A stretch of 64,000 bases of DNA from Pirellulimonas nuda (GTDB lineage Bacteria; Planctomycetota; Planctomycetia; Pirellulales; Lacipirellulaceae), in contig NZ_CP036291.1 in assembly GCF_007750855.1 (NCBI RefSeq), positions 1,116,001 to 1,180,000 on the forward strand, in the 5' to 3' direction. How positions within the stretch are numbered: position 1 is the stretch's first letter; every line of letters begins with the position of its first letter. Both the position numbers and the translations under genes were made by a program. A model generated the notes under the pieces. The model searched no databases. It was not told the DNA's origin and saw nothing but the letters and a program-made list of their open reading frames with translations. Positions 56,363-64,000 of this stretch are shown piece after piece.

Positions 56363-57457
56363 CTATCGGGCGCTGCTTGCAGGGGAGGTTTGTTTGAGCA
56401 TCGCCTCGATCGCCGCGGCTGCTTCGTCGGTTCCGTCGAACCGCACGCTGCTGGCCGCGAGTTGACCGCGGTACTTTTCGCGATCGTCCAGAAACTGTTG
56501 GAACACCGCGGCGGTGACCCCCTCCAGCGTGCTGGCTACGCCCCCGCCCAACTGCTGGACAAAGTACGCGTTGATCATCTGCTCGTGGTGCTTCTGCTCC
56601 GGCAGCGCCAAGATCGGCTTGCCGAAGTAGAGCGACTCCCCCATCAACTGGTTGCCCGCGGCCGCGACGATGCAGTTGGCGGTCGCTAGGTCGTCCAGAA
56701 ACGTTTGCTCGTTGATCGCGTGGAACGTGATCGCCCCCCGCGGCGGGCGTTCGCCGAGCCCGTACACGCGGACCGGTAGCGGCGACCCCTCCAGCACCTC
56801 CAGCACGCGCGGCGGGGTGCTCTTCCGCAGGTAGCTGAGCACGTGATCGCCCACGCTCGGCTGCCGCGCCCGCACCGCCGGCCTCAGCAGCGGGCCGACC
56901 TGCGTCACGTGCTTGTAGTCACGCCGCAGGGGAGGGCGGTAGAACGCGCTGACGACGGTCTTCTGCTGCCCGATGCCGAACAGCCACACGCTCCACCCCA
57001 TCGCCCACGCCCACCACTGCAAGCCGCGCGGTAGGCCCGATAGGTCGTAGGTGGTCATGAAGTGCTGGTGGTCGAGGCTCATCACCGGCACGCCGCAGCG
57101 GTGGGCCGCGCGGGCCACGGTCGGCTCGAAGTCGCACACCACCAGGTCGGGCCGGTCACGCCGCACTTCGACCTCGCGCTCGCTCACCACCCCCCGCAGG
57201 TTCCACCACATCGCCAGCCCGTGGCGGATGGTCTTGATCAGGTCGAGCCGGTCGGCGGTGTAGTGGAACTTCAGGCCGCTGGTCTCGCGGACCTCGACCT
57301 CGGGATCATCCGCGTAGGCGTCCCGCAGAAAATCGAGCGCGTCGAACGAGGTGTACAGCACAATCCGGTGCCGGTCTCGCAGCCGCTCCACCATGGACCG
57401 CGCCCGCGACGCGTGCCCACGCCCCTCGCCCATCACGCTGTAGAAGAGGGTGGCCAT
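56363..57457 (-). CDS. Glycosyltransferase of the GT28/MurG-like fold
   Basis: Predicted 364-residue glycosyltransferase. ATG 57457 begins MATLFYSVMGEGRGHASRA, the glycine-rich N-terminal loop of GT-B enzymes. The donor half includes EQTFLDDLATANCIVAAAGN, MGESLYFGKPILALPEQKHH and EQMINAYFVQQLGGGV, similar to MurG/MGDG-synthase-type enzymes. It is encoded just downstream of btaB on the same strand (168-base gap), so glycosylation of a lipid is a reasonable guess, but no substrate can be read. Confidence 0.85.
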   Translation of the reverse strand: MATLFYSVMGEGRGHASRARSMVERLRDRHRIVLYTSFDALDFLRDAYADDPEVEVRETSGLKFHYTADRLDLIKTIRHGLAMWWNLRGVVSEREVEVRRDRPDLVVCDFEPTVARAAHRCGVPVMSLDHQHFMTTYDLSGLPRGLQWWAWAMGWSVWLFGIGQQKTVVSAFYRPPLRRDYKHVTQVGPLLRPAVRARQPSVGDHVLSYLRKSTPPRVLEVLEGSPLPVRVYGLGERPPRGAITFHAINEQTFLDDLATANCIVAAAGNQLMGESLYFGKPILALPEQKHHEQMINAYFVQQLGGGVASTLEGVTAAVFQQFLDDREKYRGQLAASSVRFDGTDEAAAAIEAMLKQTSPASSAR

Positions 57458-57625
57458 GGGAGTGCAGACGCATTGAAGCAGGGTGCCTGGGGTCGTAGCG
57501 TAGCGTAGCCCCCAGGCGGTCGCCATTGAGTTGGCAGAAGCGGTTCGAGCTGCCGCTGGGGGCTGCGGCTGACGCCTCCGACCCCAGCCACCCTTAGCTG
57601 AACGCTGATCGCTGACAGCTGATCG

Positions 57626-58357
57626 CTATCCTGCCTTCGTCCCCACGTACGTGTAGTACGGCGCCCGCACCACGGGGATCCACGGCAGCTTGCCGTAGTG
57701 TTGCTCGACGTCTTTCGGCTGGAACTTGTTCGCCAGGTACGGCAGGTGGTCGGCGCTCGGGTAGACGTTGTCCATCGAGAACCACACCGGCCAGAAGCTG
57801 CGCGTGAAGAACGAGTGCTCCTTGTGCCCCTCGTGCGGGTACTTGCGGGCGATGAAGAAGTCGGCCACGCCGATCGTCCCGCCAGGCTTCAGCACGCGGT
57901 ACGCCTCGTTCACGGCGCCGAACCAGTCGGGGATCATCGTCAGCGAGTAGGTGAACGTCACCAGGTCGACCGAGTTGTCGGGCTGGTCGAGGTTGGTGAC
58001 GTCCGAGCACACGGCCTCCACATTGGTCCAGCCGTGCCCCTCGATCCGCTTGTTCGCCACGGCCAGCAGCTTGGTGGACAGGTCGACCAGTTTGGCGCCC
58101 CCCAGCTTCGGCAGGCGGTCCGCCATCAGCTCTGCGTTGCTGCCGGTCCCCGAGCCCAGGTCCAGCCACACGCCCCCCTCGGGCGGGTCGACCTTGGCGA
58201 ACAACGCTTCGCGGCCGTGCAGCATCCGCTTGCGGAACGCGTCGTAGTCGTCCGCCTGGCCGCCGTAGAAGCTGTCGAGCCGCTCTTGGTGCGTCTCACC
58301 CCGAATGGGCGAGAGCGTCAGATGATACAGCGTCTTGAGTTGCGCCAGTGCGCTCAT
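57626..58357 (-). CDS. btaB: BtaB-like SAM N-methyltransferase (betaine-lipid synthesis)
   Basis: Predicted 243-residue class I methyltransferase. SAM-binding motif I is VWLDLGSGTGSNAEL, then AKLVDLSTKLL and VTFTYSLTMIPDWF, a phrase typical of BtaB and related enzymes, and later VLKPGGTIGVADFF. In DGTS synthesis BtaB trimethylates the homoserine head group made by BtaA. Its start lies inside the end of btaA (62-base overlap), strongly implying the pair works together. Confidence 0.88.
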   Translation of the reverse strand: MSALAQLKTLYHLTLSPIRGETHQERLDSFYGGQADDYDAFRKRMLHGREALFAKVDPPEGGVWLDLGSGTGSNAELMADRLPKLGGAKLVDLSTKLLAVANKRIEGHGWTNVEAVCSDVTNLDQPDNSVDLVTFTYSLTMIPDWFGAVNEAYRVLKPGGTIGVADFFIARKYPHEGHKEHSFFTRSFWPVWFSMDNVYPSADHLPYLANKFQPKDVEQHYGKLPWIPVVRAPYYTYVGTKAG

Positions 58358-59582
58358 CGCGGTGGGTGGTTGAGTTAACGGCGTACGGGGGCGAAAGCCG
58401 CAGGTTGGCGATGGAGAAGCTGCCGTAGGTGTTCACACGGTCCTTGGCGTGCAGCTCGTCCGCCAGCCCGCGGTCGTATTCCAAGAAGTCAGAAAGCGGC
58501 CGTTGCTTGCCGTCCACCTTCACCAGCACCGGGTCGACAAACTCGCACTTCACCGCGGCGCTGCGCCACAGCACGCGGGCGCCGTCGTCTGCGCGGTCGA
58601 TAATCGCCTGCCACTGCTTGGCCAGCACCTCCTTGCGGTGCTCGGCCAGCCAGTCCATGTGGTCCAGCAGCACGTAGTGGGAGTACTTGCGCTCGGTTTC
58701 CAGCAGGAAGCTGAGGATCGACGCGTGGTGCGGCTTGACCCGGTCCACCAGACCACCCTTGAGCCGGTCGAAGTTGTCCTGCCGCAGGTAGCTGGGGCAG
58801 CATTCCTCGCTGTACTCGCCGGTCAGGTAGACACGCCAGAAGTAGTTGTCCTGCAGCGGCAGCGACCCGAACACCGTGTCGAGGCGGTCTTCGACAAACT
58901 GGGCGATCCCGCCCGGGTAGTAACGCTCGAGCTGCCGACGCTGGGCGCGTGGCACCCCCAGCAGGCTCAGCGTGCTGTCACGCCGCATGGTCCACTTGAC
59001 CAGCGGGCCCCAGAACTTGGGCTTTACCTGGGCGTAGGCGTCTTGCTGCTCTTCGACGCTGGTCGCCTGCAGCATCTTCTCCACCTGTGGGCGGATCCGC
59101 GCGATGCGGTTGATGTAGGCGTTCATGCTCCAAGCGAACGCGCCGCTCGAGCCGCGGAAGTAGAAGCTGGGGCGCCGACCCACGCCGGTGAAGAACTTGC
59201 CGTGCTTGTCCCAGTACTTGCGGGCGCTGGGCGATAGCTGCTCGCGCAGCGAGCCGTGGTAGTAGTCTTGCCAGTGGTCGGTGCGGCCGCGGCCGAACAG
59301 CTCGAAGAACTGGTCGAACTCCAGCCCGCGGATGCCGGCCAGCTTCAGCTCCAAGAGCGCGTTCTGGCGCGGGTTGATGTCGACCGTGTCGACCCGCTCC
59401 GGCTCGTCCAGCGCGTAATCCAGCGCGTTGCAACCCGCGGAGGTGATCACCAGCAGCCGGTCGCCCGGCCCCAGGTCCAGCGCCACGCGGTCTAACCGCG
59501 GGTCTTCCCAGCAGGTGTTGTAGACGAGGTGATTCGAATGGCAGAGCTTAAAAACAGCCTTGCTCAAATAGCTTGCCAGCAT
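58296..59582 (-). CDS. btaA: BtaA-like SAM:diacylglycerol 3-amino-3-carboxypropyltransferase
   Basis: Predicted 428-residue enzyme of the DUF3419/BtaA family, attaching the aminocarboxypropyl group of SAM to diacylglycerol, the first step to the betaine lipid DGTS. ATG 59582 begins MLASYLSKAVFKLCHSNHLV. YNTCWEDPRLDRVALDLGPG and VITSAGCNALDYALDEPERV are the SAM-site region, VDTVDINPRQNALLELKLAG follows, and SFYFRGSSGAFAWSMNAYIN lies in the middle. Length fits bacterial BtaA (about 410-430). It overlaps btaB and is divergent from phoD. Confidence 0.92.
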   Translation of the reverse strand: MLASYLSKAVFKLCHSNHLVYNTCWEDPRLDRVALDLGPGDRLLVITSAGCNALDYALDEPERVDTVDINPRQNALLELKLAGIRGLEFDQFFELFGRGRTDHWQDYYHGSLREQLSPSARKYWDKHGKFFTGVGRRPSFYFRGSSGAFAWSMNAYINRIARIRPQVEKMLQATSVEEQQDAYAQVKPKFWGPLVKWTMRRDSTLSLLGVPRAQRRQLERYYPGGIAQFVEDRLDTVFGSLPLQDNYFWRVYLTGEYSEECCPSYLRQDNFDRLKGGLVDRVKPHHASILSFLLETERKYSHYVLLDHMDWLAEHRKEVLAKQWQAIIDRADDGARVLWRSAAVKCEFVDPVLVKVDGKQRPLSDFLEYDRGLADELHAKDRVNTYGSFSIANLRLSPPYAVNSTTHRDERTGATQDAVSSDALAHSG

Positions 59583-59888
59583 CGGCGGAGGACCCTCGGG
59601 GCGGGCGCGGTAGCCAGAGTGGGGGGAAACTTGACCCAGTAGTCTATGCCGAAGCCCGCCGGGTTGGGAAGTGTGTCCGCCGCGGCTTTTCCGCTGTGGG
59701 AGAAAGGGCCTGGGGAACTGTAGCGATCGGCGAAACGTCAGTTTTCCGACGGGGGAGCGTTTTTCCGGTGCGCAGCCGTGGTCCACTTCATTCGGCCTTC
59801 ACGTTTGCCAGGTAAACTCCGGGTACCGGCACGATCGCCGTCGAATGAGCGGACTTCGTTCCTCGAACCTGCCAGATACCAGACCACC
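59583..59888. other. Divergent btaA/phoD intergenic region
   Basis: About 300 bases between divergent btaA and phoD starts, rich in GGGG/GAAA runs. It must hold promoters for both. The only motif I can point to is the direct repeat at 59786-59803, described separately. No open frame here looks coding. Confidence 0.5.
59786..59803 (+). promoter_or_regulatory. Pho-box-like direct repeat upstream of phoD
   Basis: CTTCATT and CTTCACG are spaced 11 bases start to start, the helical period used by PhoB-type direct repeats (E. coli consensus CTGTCAT-4-CTGTCAC). They lie about 85 bases upstream of the phoD start. Only two repeat units are visible, so this is a weak candidate. Confidence 0.35.
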
Positions 59889-61496
59889 ATGCTCGACTAC
59901 GAATCGCTCCGAACGGCCGTTCAATCCGAAGGGGGCGTCAGCCGCCGCGCCATGCTGGCGTACAGTGCGGCGCTTGGCTCGCTGCCGCTGTTAGGCCGCA
60001 CGAGTTGGGCAGAAACGCGGCCGGCCTTCGCCAGTGATCCGTTTACGCTGGGGGTCGCGTCGGGCGACCCTACGAGCGACGGGATGGTGTTGTGGACCCG
60101 CCTGGCGCCGGCGCCCCTCGACCCAAACGGGGGCATGCCCACCACGCCGGTCGAGGTGCCGTGGGAAGTAGCCGAGGACGACGCGCTCAATCACGTCGTC
60201 CGCAAAGGGACCGCGACCGCGACGCCGCAGTTGGGCCACGCCGTGCATGTGGAAGTCGATGGTCTCAAGCCCGACCGCTGGTATTGGTACCGCTTCCGCG
60301 CGGGGGACGCCCAAAGCCCTGTGGGGCGGACCCGCACGTTCCCGGCGCCAGACGTGATGCCCGCCAAGCTGGCGTTTGCGTTCGCCTCGTGCCAGCACTA
60401 CGAGCACGGCTACTACACCGCCTACGAAGGGATGGCGGGCGACGACCTCGACCTGGTGGTTCACTTGGGGGACTACATCTACGAGAAGGGCCCCTACAAG
60501 CTGCGGAAGGGGGAGAAGGACCCCAACGTGCGCAAGCACGTAGGGGGAGAGATCGAGTCGCTGGGGGACTATCGGGTGCGTCACTCCCTCTACCGCAGCG
60601 ACCCGTTGCTGCACGGCATGCACGCCCAGTGCCCGTGGATCGTGACCTGGGACGACCACGAAGTCGACAACAACTACGCCGACGGCACCTCGGAAGAGAA
60701 GCGCGTCGACCCGGTCGACTTCCTCCTCCGCCGCGCCAACGCCTACCAGGCCTACTACGAGATGATGCCGCTGCGGAAGCGTTCAATGCCCAGCGGCCCC
60801 AACATGCGGCTCTACCGCGGCGCCGATTTTGGTCGGCTGGCGAGGTTCCTGACGCTCGACACTCGGCAGCACCGCAGCGACCAGCCGAACGACGACGGCA
60901 AGACGCCGCTGAACGCCGACGCCCTGAACCCCAGCAACACCATGCTGGGGGCCGACCAACGGCGTTGGCTGGAGCGGCGGTTGATCGATTCGTCCGCAAA
61001 CTGGAACGTGCTGGCCCAGCAGGTAATGATGGGCACGGTCGCCCGCTTCGAGAAGGACGGCGTGCCGATGTACTCGATGGACCAATGGCCCGGCTACGCC
61101 GCGGAGCGCGCCGCTCTGATGCGGTTCCTGCAAGACCGCCGCGTCCCCAACCCCGTGGTGCTGACCGGCGACATCCACTGCAACTGGGCCAACGAGCTCC
61201 GCGTCGACGACCTCAAGCCCGAAACGCCCATCGTGGCCAGTGAGTTCGTCGGCACCTCGATCACTTCCGGCGGCAACGGCGTCGACCGAGCGGACGACCA
61301 CGACGCGACGCTCTCCGCCAACCCCTGCGTCCGCTACTACAACCGCGAACGGGGCTACGTCCGCTGCACGGTCACCCCCGACGCTTGGGTGAGCGACTAC
61401 ATGGTGGTAGACGACGTGCAGCGCCCCGGCGGCAATGTGACGAAGCGGGCTTCGTACGCCGTCGAGTCGGGCAAGCCGGGCGTATCGCCGGCGTAG
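59889..61496 (+). CDS. phoD: PhoD-type alkaline phosphatase
   Basis: Predicted 535-residue exported phosphodiesterase/monoesterase. ATG 59889; an Arg-pair signal (SRRAMLAYSAALGSLPLLG) suggests Tat export as for Bacillus PhoD. The N-terminal PhoD domain (FTLGVASGDPTSDGMVLWTR) precedes the metallophosphatase: FASCQHYEHGYYTAYEG, VVHLGDYIYE, VTWDDHEVDNNYADG and VVLTGDIHCNWANEL. The usual Fe/Ca-binding residues are visible. Releases phosphate from organic P; divergent from btaA. Confidence 0.94.
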   Translation: MLDYESLRTAVQSEGGVSRRAMLAYSAALGSLPLLGRTSWAETRPAFASDPFTLGVASGDPTSDGMVLWTRLAPAPLDPNGGMPTTPVEVPWEVAEDDALNHVVRKGTATATPQLGHAVHVEVDGLKPDRWYWYRFRAGDAQSPVGRTRTFPAPDVMPAKLAFAFASCQHYEHGYYTAYEGMAGDDLDLVVHLGDYIYEKGPYKLRKGEKDPNVRKHVGGEIESLGDYRVRHSLYRSDPLLHGMHAQCPWIVTWDDHEVDNNYADGTSEEKRVDPVDFLLRRANAYQAYYEMMPLRKRSMPSGPNMRLYRGADFGRLARFLTLDTRQHRSDQPNDDGKTPLNADALNPSNTMLGADQRRWLERRLIDSSANWNVLAQQVMMGTVARFEKDGVPMYSMDQWPGYAAERAALMRFLQDRRVPNPVVLTGDIHCNWANELRVDDLKPETPIVASEFVGTSITSGGNGVDRADDHDATLSANPCVRYYNRERGYVRCTVTPDAWVSDYMVVDDVQRPGGNVTKRASYAVESGKPGVSPA

Positions 61497-61721
61497 GGCG
61501 GGGGAGGGGTGGCCGAGACATCGCCTTTGCTCGGCGAGAGAGCCGCGAGGTTTCTGCGGAAAACCGCTGGCTGCGGGGGCTTGCTCCGGCTAGCCTGTAA
61601 CAGGTCTGGCAGTGGCGCGTTTGTGCTACAGCGACTTGGGGAGCTGGCCGAACGCTCCGTGTGACCGAGTCCGACGTCCACGGCGCTCGCCGCCTAGCAC
61701 TTCTACCCCCAAGGTCCTGTG

Positions 61722-63008
61722 ATGGCTTCTAGCACCCCCCTTGCGCGCTTGCTCGAGGAACGCTCCAGCGGCCGCGTCGTCAAGCACCTCGCGGCGATCC
61801 TCGATCAGCTCCCCAACTCCTACTGCCAGCTCGAATCGCTCGGGCGGCACGAGTGCGTGATCCGCGGCCGGCGGATGCTCAACTTTAACGCCATCAACTA
61901 CCTGGGGCTCGAGCAGCACCCAGAGATGATCGCCTCGGCCCAACAGGCGCTGGCGACCTGGGGCACGCTGGCCGGCAGCTCGCGGGCCGCGGCGGAGGTG
62001 GGGCTGTACGAGAAACTCGAGAGCAAGATCGCCGAGAAGATCGGCGTCGAGAGCGTGATCGTCTACCCGACCGTCACGCTGGCCAACCACGGGGTGATCC
62101 CGCTGCTGATGCGGAAGCGGTCGCTGCTGCTGACCGACCAAGAGGTGCATAACAGCGTGCAGCGGGCCGCCATCGAGGCCAAGGGCGCCGGCGCCACGCT
62201 GGGGTCGTTCATCCACGACGACTTCACGCAGCTCGAGCAAATCCTCGAAGCCCAGCGCGGCCAGCACAGCCACGCCATGATCGCGCTGGACGGCGTCTAC
62301 AGCATGGCGGGCACCTACCTGAACCTGCCGCGCTACGAGGCGATCGCCAAGAAGTACGACGCGATGCTGTACATCGACGACGCCCACGGCTTCGGCGTGG
62401 TCGGCCCCGAGGGACGCGGCATCGTCAGCCACTACGGCAGCAACTACGACAACACGATCTACGTCGCCTCGTTGGAGAAAGGCCTGGCGAGCCTCGGCGG
62501 CTTCGTCGCCGTGCCGCAGGCCGCCCGCGACTACTTCCGCTACAACTCGTACACCTACACGTTCAGCGGGCAGTTGCCCCCGCCGTACCTGGCCAGCGCG
62601 CTGACCGCGATGGAGATCCTCGAGCGCGAGAAGGGCGCCCGGCTCACACGGCTGCACGAGCTGATCGGCCGCGTGAAGACCGAGGTGCAAGAGATCGGCT
62701 TCGAGGTGATCGGCGAAGACCACCCGTTCCCGCTGGTGATGGTCAAGGTGGGCGAGTTTGAGAACATCCCCGAGGTGTCGCAGTTCTTCTACGACGAGGG
62801 GGTGCACATCCTTACGGTCGGATTCCCGGTCATCCCGCAGTCACGCGGCGCCATGGTGCGGATCAGCCTGTCGGCCACCCACGCCGACAGCCAGATCGAC
62901 CGGCTGATGGCCGCGTTCCGCAAGCTGCACGCCAAGCTCAACCCGTCGCGAACCCAACAGGACAGCCGTGAATGCCTTGCAGATACTGCCAGCTCGGTCG
63001 CGGCGTGA
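61722..63008 (+). CDS. Alpha-oxoamine synthase family enzyme (serine-palmitoyltransferase-like)
   Basis: Predicted 428-residue PLP enzyme. ATG 61722 behind AAGGTCCTGTG. The fold-type I AOS pattern is NFNAINYLGLEQHPEMIASA, GTLAGSSRAAAEVGLYEKLE, then MLYIDDAHGFGVVG (PLP Asp/His). The PLP lysine is expected in YVASLEKGLASLGG. Members condense an amino acid with acyl-CoA: serine palmitoyltransferase, KBL, BioF or ALA synthase. The non-canonical 'SLEKG' lysine context and the adjacent GNAT gene favour a sphingolipid-type enzyme, but BioF-like activity is possible. Confidence 0.8.
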   Translation: MASSTPLARLLEERSSGRVVKHLAAILDQLPNSYCQLESLGRHECVIRGRRMLNFNAINYLGLEQHPEMIASAQQALATWGTLAGSSRAAAEVGLYEKLESKIAEKIGVESVIVYPTVTLANHGVIPLLMRKRSLLLTDQEVHNSVQRAAIEAKGAGATLGSFIHDDFTQLEQILEAQRGQHSHAMIALDGVYSMAGTYLNLPRYEAIAKKYDAMLYIDDAHGFGVVGPEGRGIVSHYGSNYDNTIYVASLEKGLASLGGFVAVPQAARDYFRYNSYTYTFSGQLPPPYLASALTAMEILEREKGARLTRLHELIGRVKTEVQEIGFEVIGEDHPFPLVMVKVGEFENIPEVSQFFYDEGVHILTVGFPVIPQSRGAMVRISLSATHADSQIDRLMAAFRKLHAKLNPSRTQQDSRECLADTASSVAA

Positions 63009-64000
63009 TCGGAAGCGGTTCCTCGGCCTGCCGGCGCGTATCTATCAAGGCGACCCGTTGTGGGCCCCCGCGCTGGCGGCCGAGGAAAAGGCGCTGGTGG
63101 GCTTCAAGAAGCACCCCTTCCACGCAGTGAACGACGCGCAGTGCTTCCTCGCGGTGCGGGGCGACGAGGCGGTCGGCCGGATCGCCGCGATCCACAACCG
63201 CGAGCACAACGCCCAGCACCAAGACCGCACGGGCTTCTTCGGCTTCTTCGAGTGCCAAGACGACGCCGAGGCTGCCGCGGCGTTGTTTGCTGCCGCGAGC
63301 GGATGGCTGGCCGAGCGCGGCCTCGACCGAATCCGCGGCCCGGCGAACCCCAGCATCAACTACACGCTCGGGACGCTGGTTGAAGGGCACGACGTGCCGC
63401 CGACGTTCATGACCCCCTACAACCCGCCGTATTACGCGGGGCTGATCGAGGGCGCCGGCTTCCAGAAGGAGCACGACCTGTGGGCGCTGCGGATGACGAT
63501 GCCGCAGATGGAAACTATGGCGAGCAGGGTCGAGCGAATCACGCAGCGGCTCACGAAGCAGTACGGCCTGAAGCTGCGGACGTGGTCCGCCACCCCGCGT
63601 CCAGAAGAATTGCGCGAGTTCCTCGGCGTGATCAACAGCTCGCTTCAAGACCACTGGGGCTTTGTGCCGCTCACCCAGAAAGAACTGCAGCGCGCCGCCG
63701 CGGGGCTGCGGCTGCTGCTAGTGCCGGAGCTGGTGATCGGCATCGAGATCGAGGGCCGGTTGGTAGGGGTCACGCTGGCTCTGCCCGACTACAACCCACG
63801 CATCAAGAAGATCGGCGGCCGATTGTTCCCGTTCGGCTTCCTTCAACTGCTCGCCCGCAAGCGGAGCATCAAGAAGCACCGCGTGATGGCCGCCAATGTG
63901 CTGCCGGAGTACAACCGCGCGGGGCTGGGGGTAGTGCTGATCCACGCCTTGATCCTGCGGGCCCGCGAGCTGGGCTGCCAGGAGGTGGAGTACTCGTGGA
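62968..64000 (+). CDS. GNAT-fold protein overlapping the AOS gene (partial at right edge)
   Basis: GTG at 62968 overlaps the preceding gene by 41 bases, so the two are coupled. The product (344 residues visible, cut at the window edge) begins LQILPARSRRDRKRFLGLPA and shows IYQGDPLWAPALAAEEKALV, VGRIAAIHNREHNAQH, TPYNPPYYAGLIEGAGFQKE and the GNAT core NVLPEYNRAGLGVVLIHALI. Proteins of this type are annotated YghO-like; related GNAT-fold enzymes have been reported as bacterial ceramide synthases beside serine palmitoyltransferase. The ceramide role here is inference. Confidence 0.75.
   Translation, partial: MNALQILPARSRRDRKRFLGLPARIYQGDPLWAPALAAEEKALVGFKKHPFHAVNDAQCFLAVRGDEAVGRIAAIHNREHNAQHQDRTGFFGFFECQDDAEAAAALFAAASGWLAERGLDRIRGPANPSINYTLGTLVEGHDVPPTFMTPYNPPYYAGLIEGAGFQKEHDLWALRMTMPQMETMASRVERITQRLTKQYGLKLRTWSATPRPEELREFLGVINSSLQDHWGFVPLTQKELQRAAAGLRLLLVPELVIGIEIEGRLVGVTLALPDYNPRIKKIGGRLFPFGFLQLLARKRSIKKHRVMAANVLPEYNRAGLGVVLIHALILRARELGCQEVEYSW

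Overview
The window looks like a chromosomal segment of a high-GC planctomycete, most likely in the Pirellulales. The evidence is gene content: a paired DUF1592/DUF1588-type cytochrome protein and DUF1552 protein, a PEP-CTERM protein, a surface protein with an N-terminal 'REMMAGD' motif, a short 'SLLNLLLLTTIVAL' membrane protein, an 'LHPGP' lipoprotein, a secretin N-domain repeat protein, and GroEL ending in GMDDMY. Gene order is mostly not that of classical operons. Short units alternate on both strands and are separated by many palindromic repeat elements. I saw no rRNA, tRNA, CRISPR array or prophage.

Layout. 0-9.5 kb: TolC-like lipoprotein, class III adenylate cyclase, an FeS-type photolyase, a 976-residue secretin-N-repeat protein and an isocitrate dehydrogenase. 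9.5-10.4 kb: no annotated protein, but a minus-strand promoter, hairpin, strong Shine-Dalgarno sequence, very short ORF and terminator together form an apparent small transcription unit. 10.4-13.6 kb: a poly-gamma-glutamate synthesis set (pgsB, pgsC, pgsW) and a small CPXCG protein. 13.9-24.9 kb: PPK2, McsA/McsB, TrpE, AlgH, CysE, a nucleotidyltransferase pair, TatC with a large extra loop, and phosphomannose isomerase. 24.9-33.4 kb: RluB, PyrK, S20, a TPR protein, a CobA-HemD fusion, and a SulP transporter with carbonic anhydrase. 33.6-41.1 kb: a FAD reductase, surface and secreted proteins, a VOC/SRPBCC/DoxX run, and an accessory island with IS110-like remnants, a MITE-like derivative, a 112-bp repeat and a lower-GC GH43-like gene. 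41.2-49.6 kb: groESL, the DUF1552/DUF1592 pair, an alpha/beta hydrolase and RuvA. 49.7-55.4 kb: methionine salvage genes mtnD and mtnB, an AlkA-like glycosylase, a GNAT protein and an S9 peptidase.

The most interesting part is 55.4-64 kb. It holds a glycosyltransferase, btaB and btaA (betaine-lipid synthesis), a divergent phoD alkaline phosphatase with a Pho-box-like direct repeat upstream, and then a serine-palmitoyltransferase-like enzyme overlapping a GNAT-fold protein that may be a bacterial ceramide synthase. Together these suggest a locus for phosphorus-free membrane lipids (betaine lipid, glycolipid, sphingolipid) coupled to phosphate scavenging. This is inferred from gene families and neighbourhood and has not been demonstrated.

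At least eleven palindromic intergenic elements of several families recur in the window, one of them inside the groESL operon.
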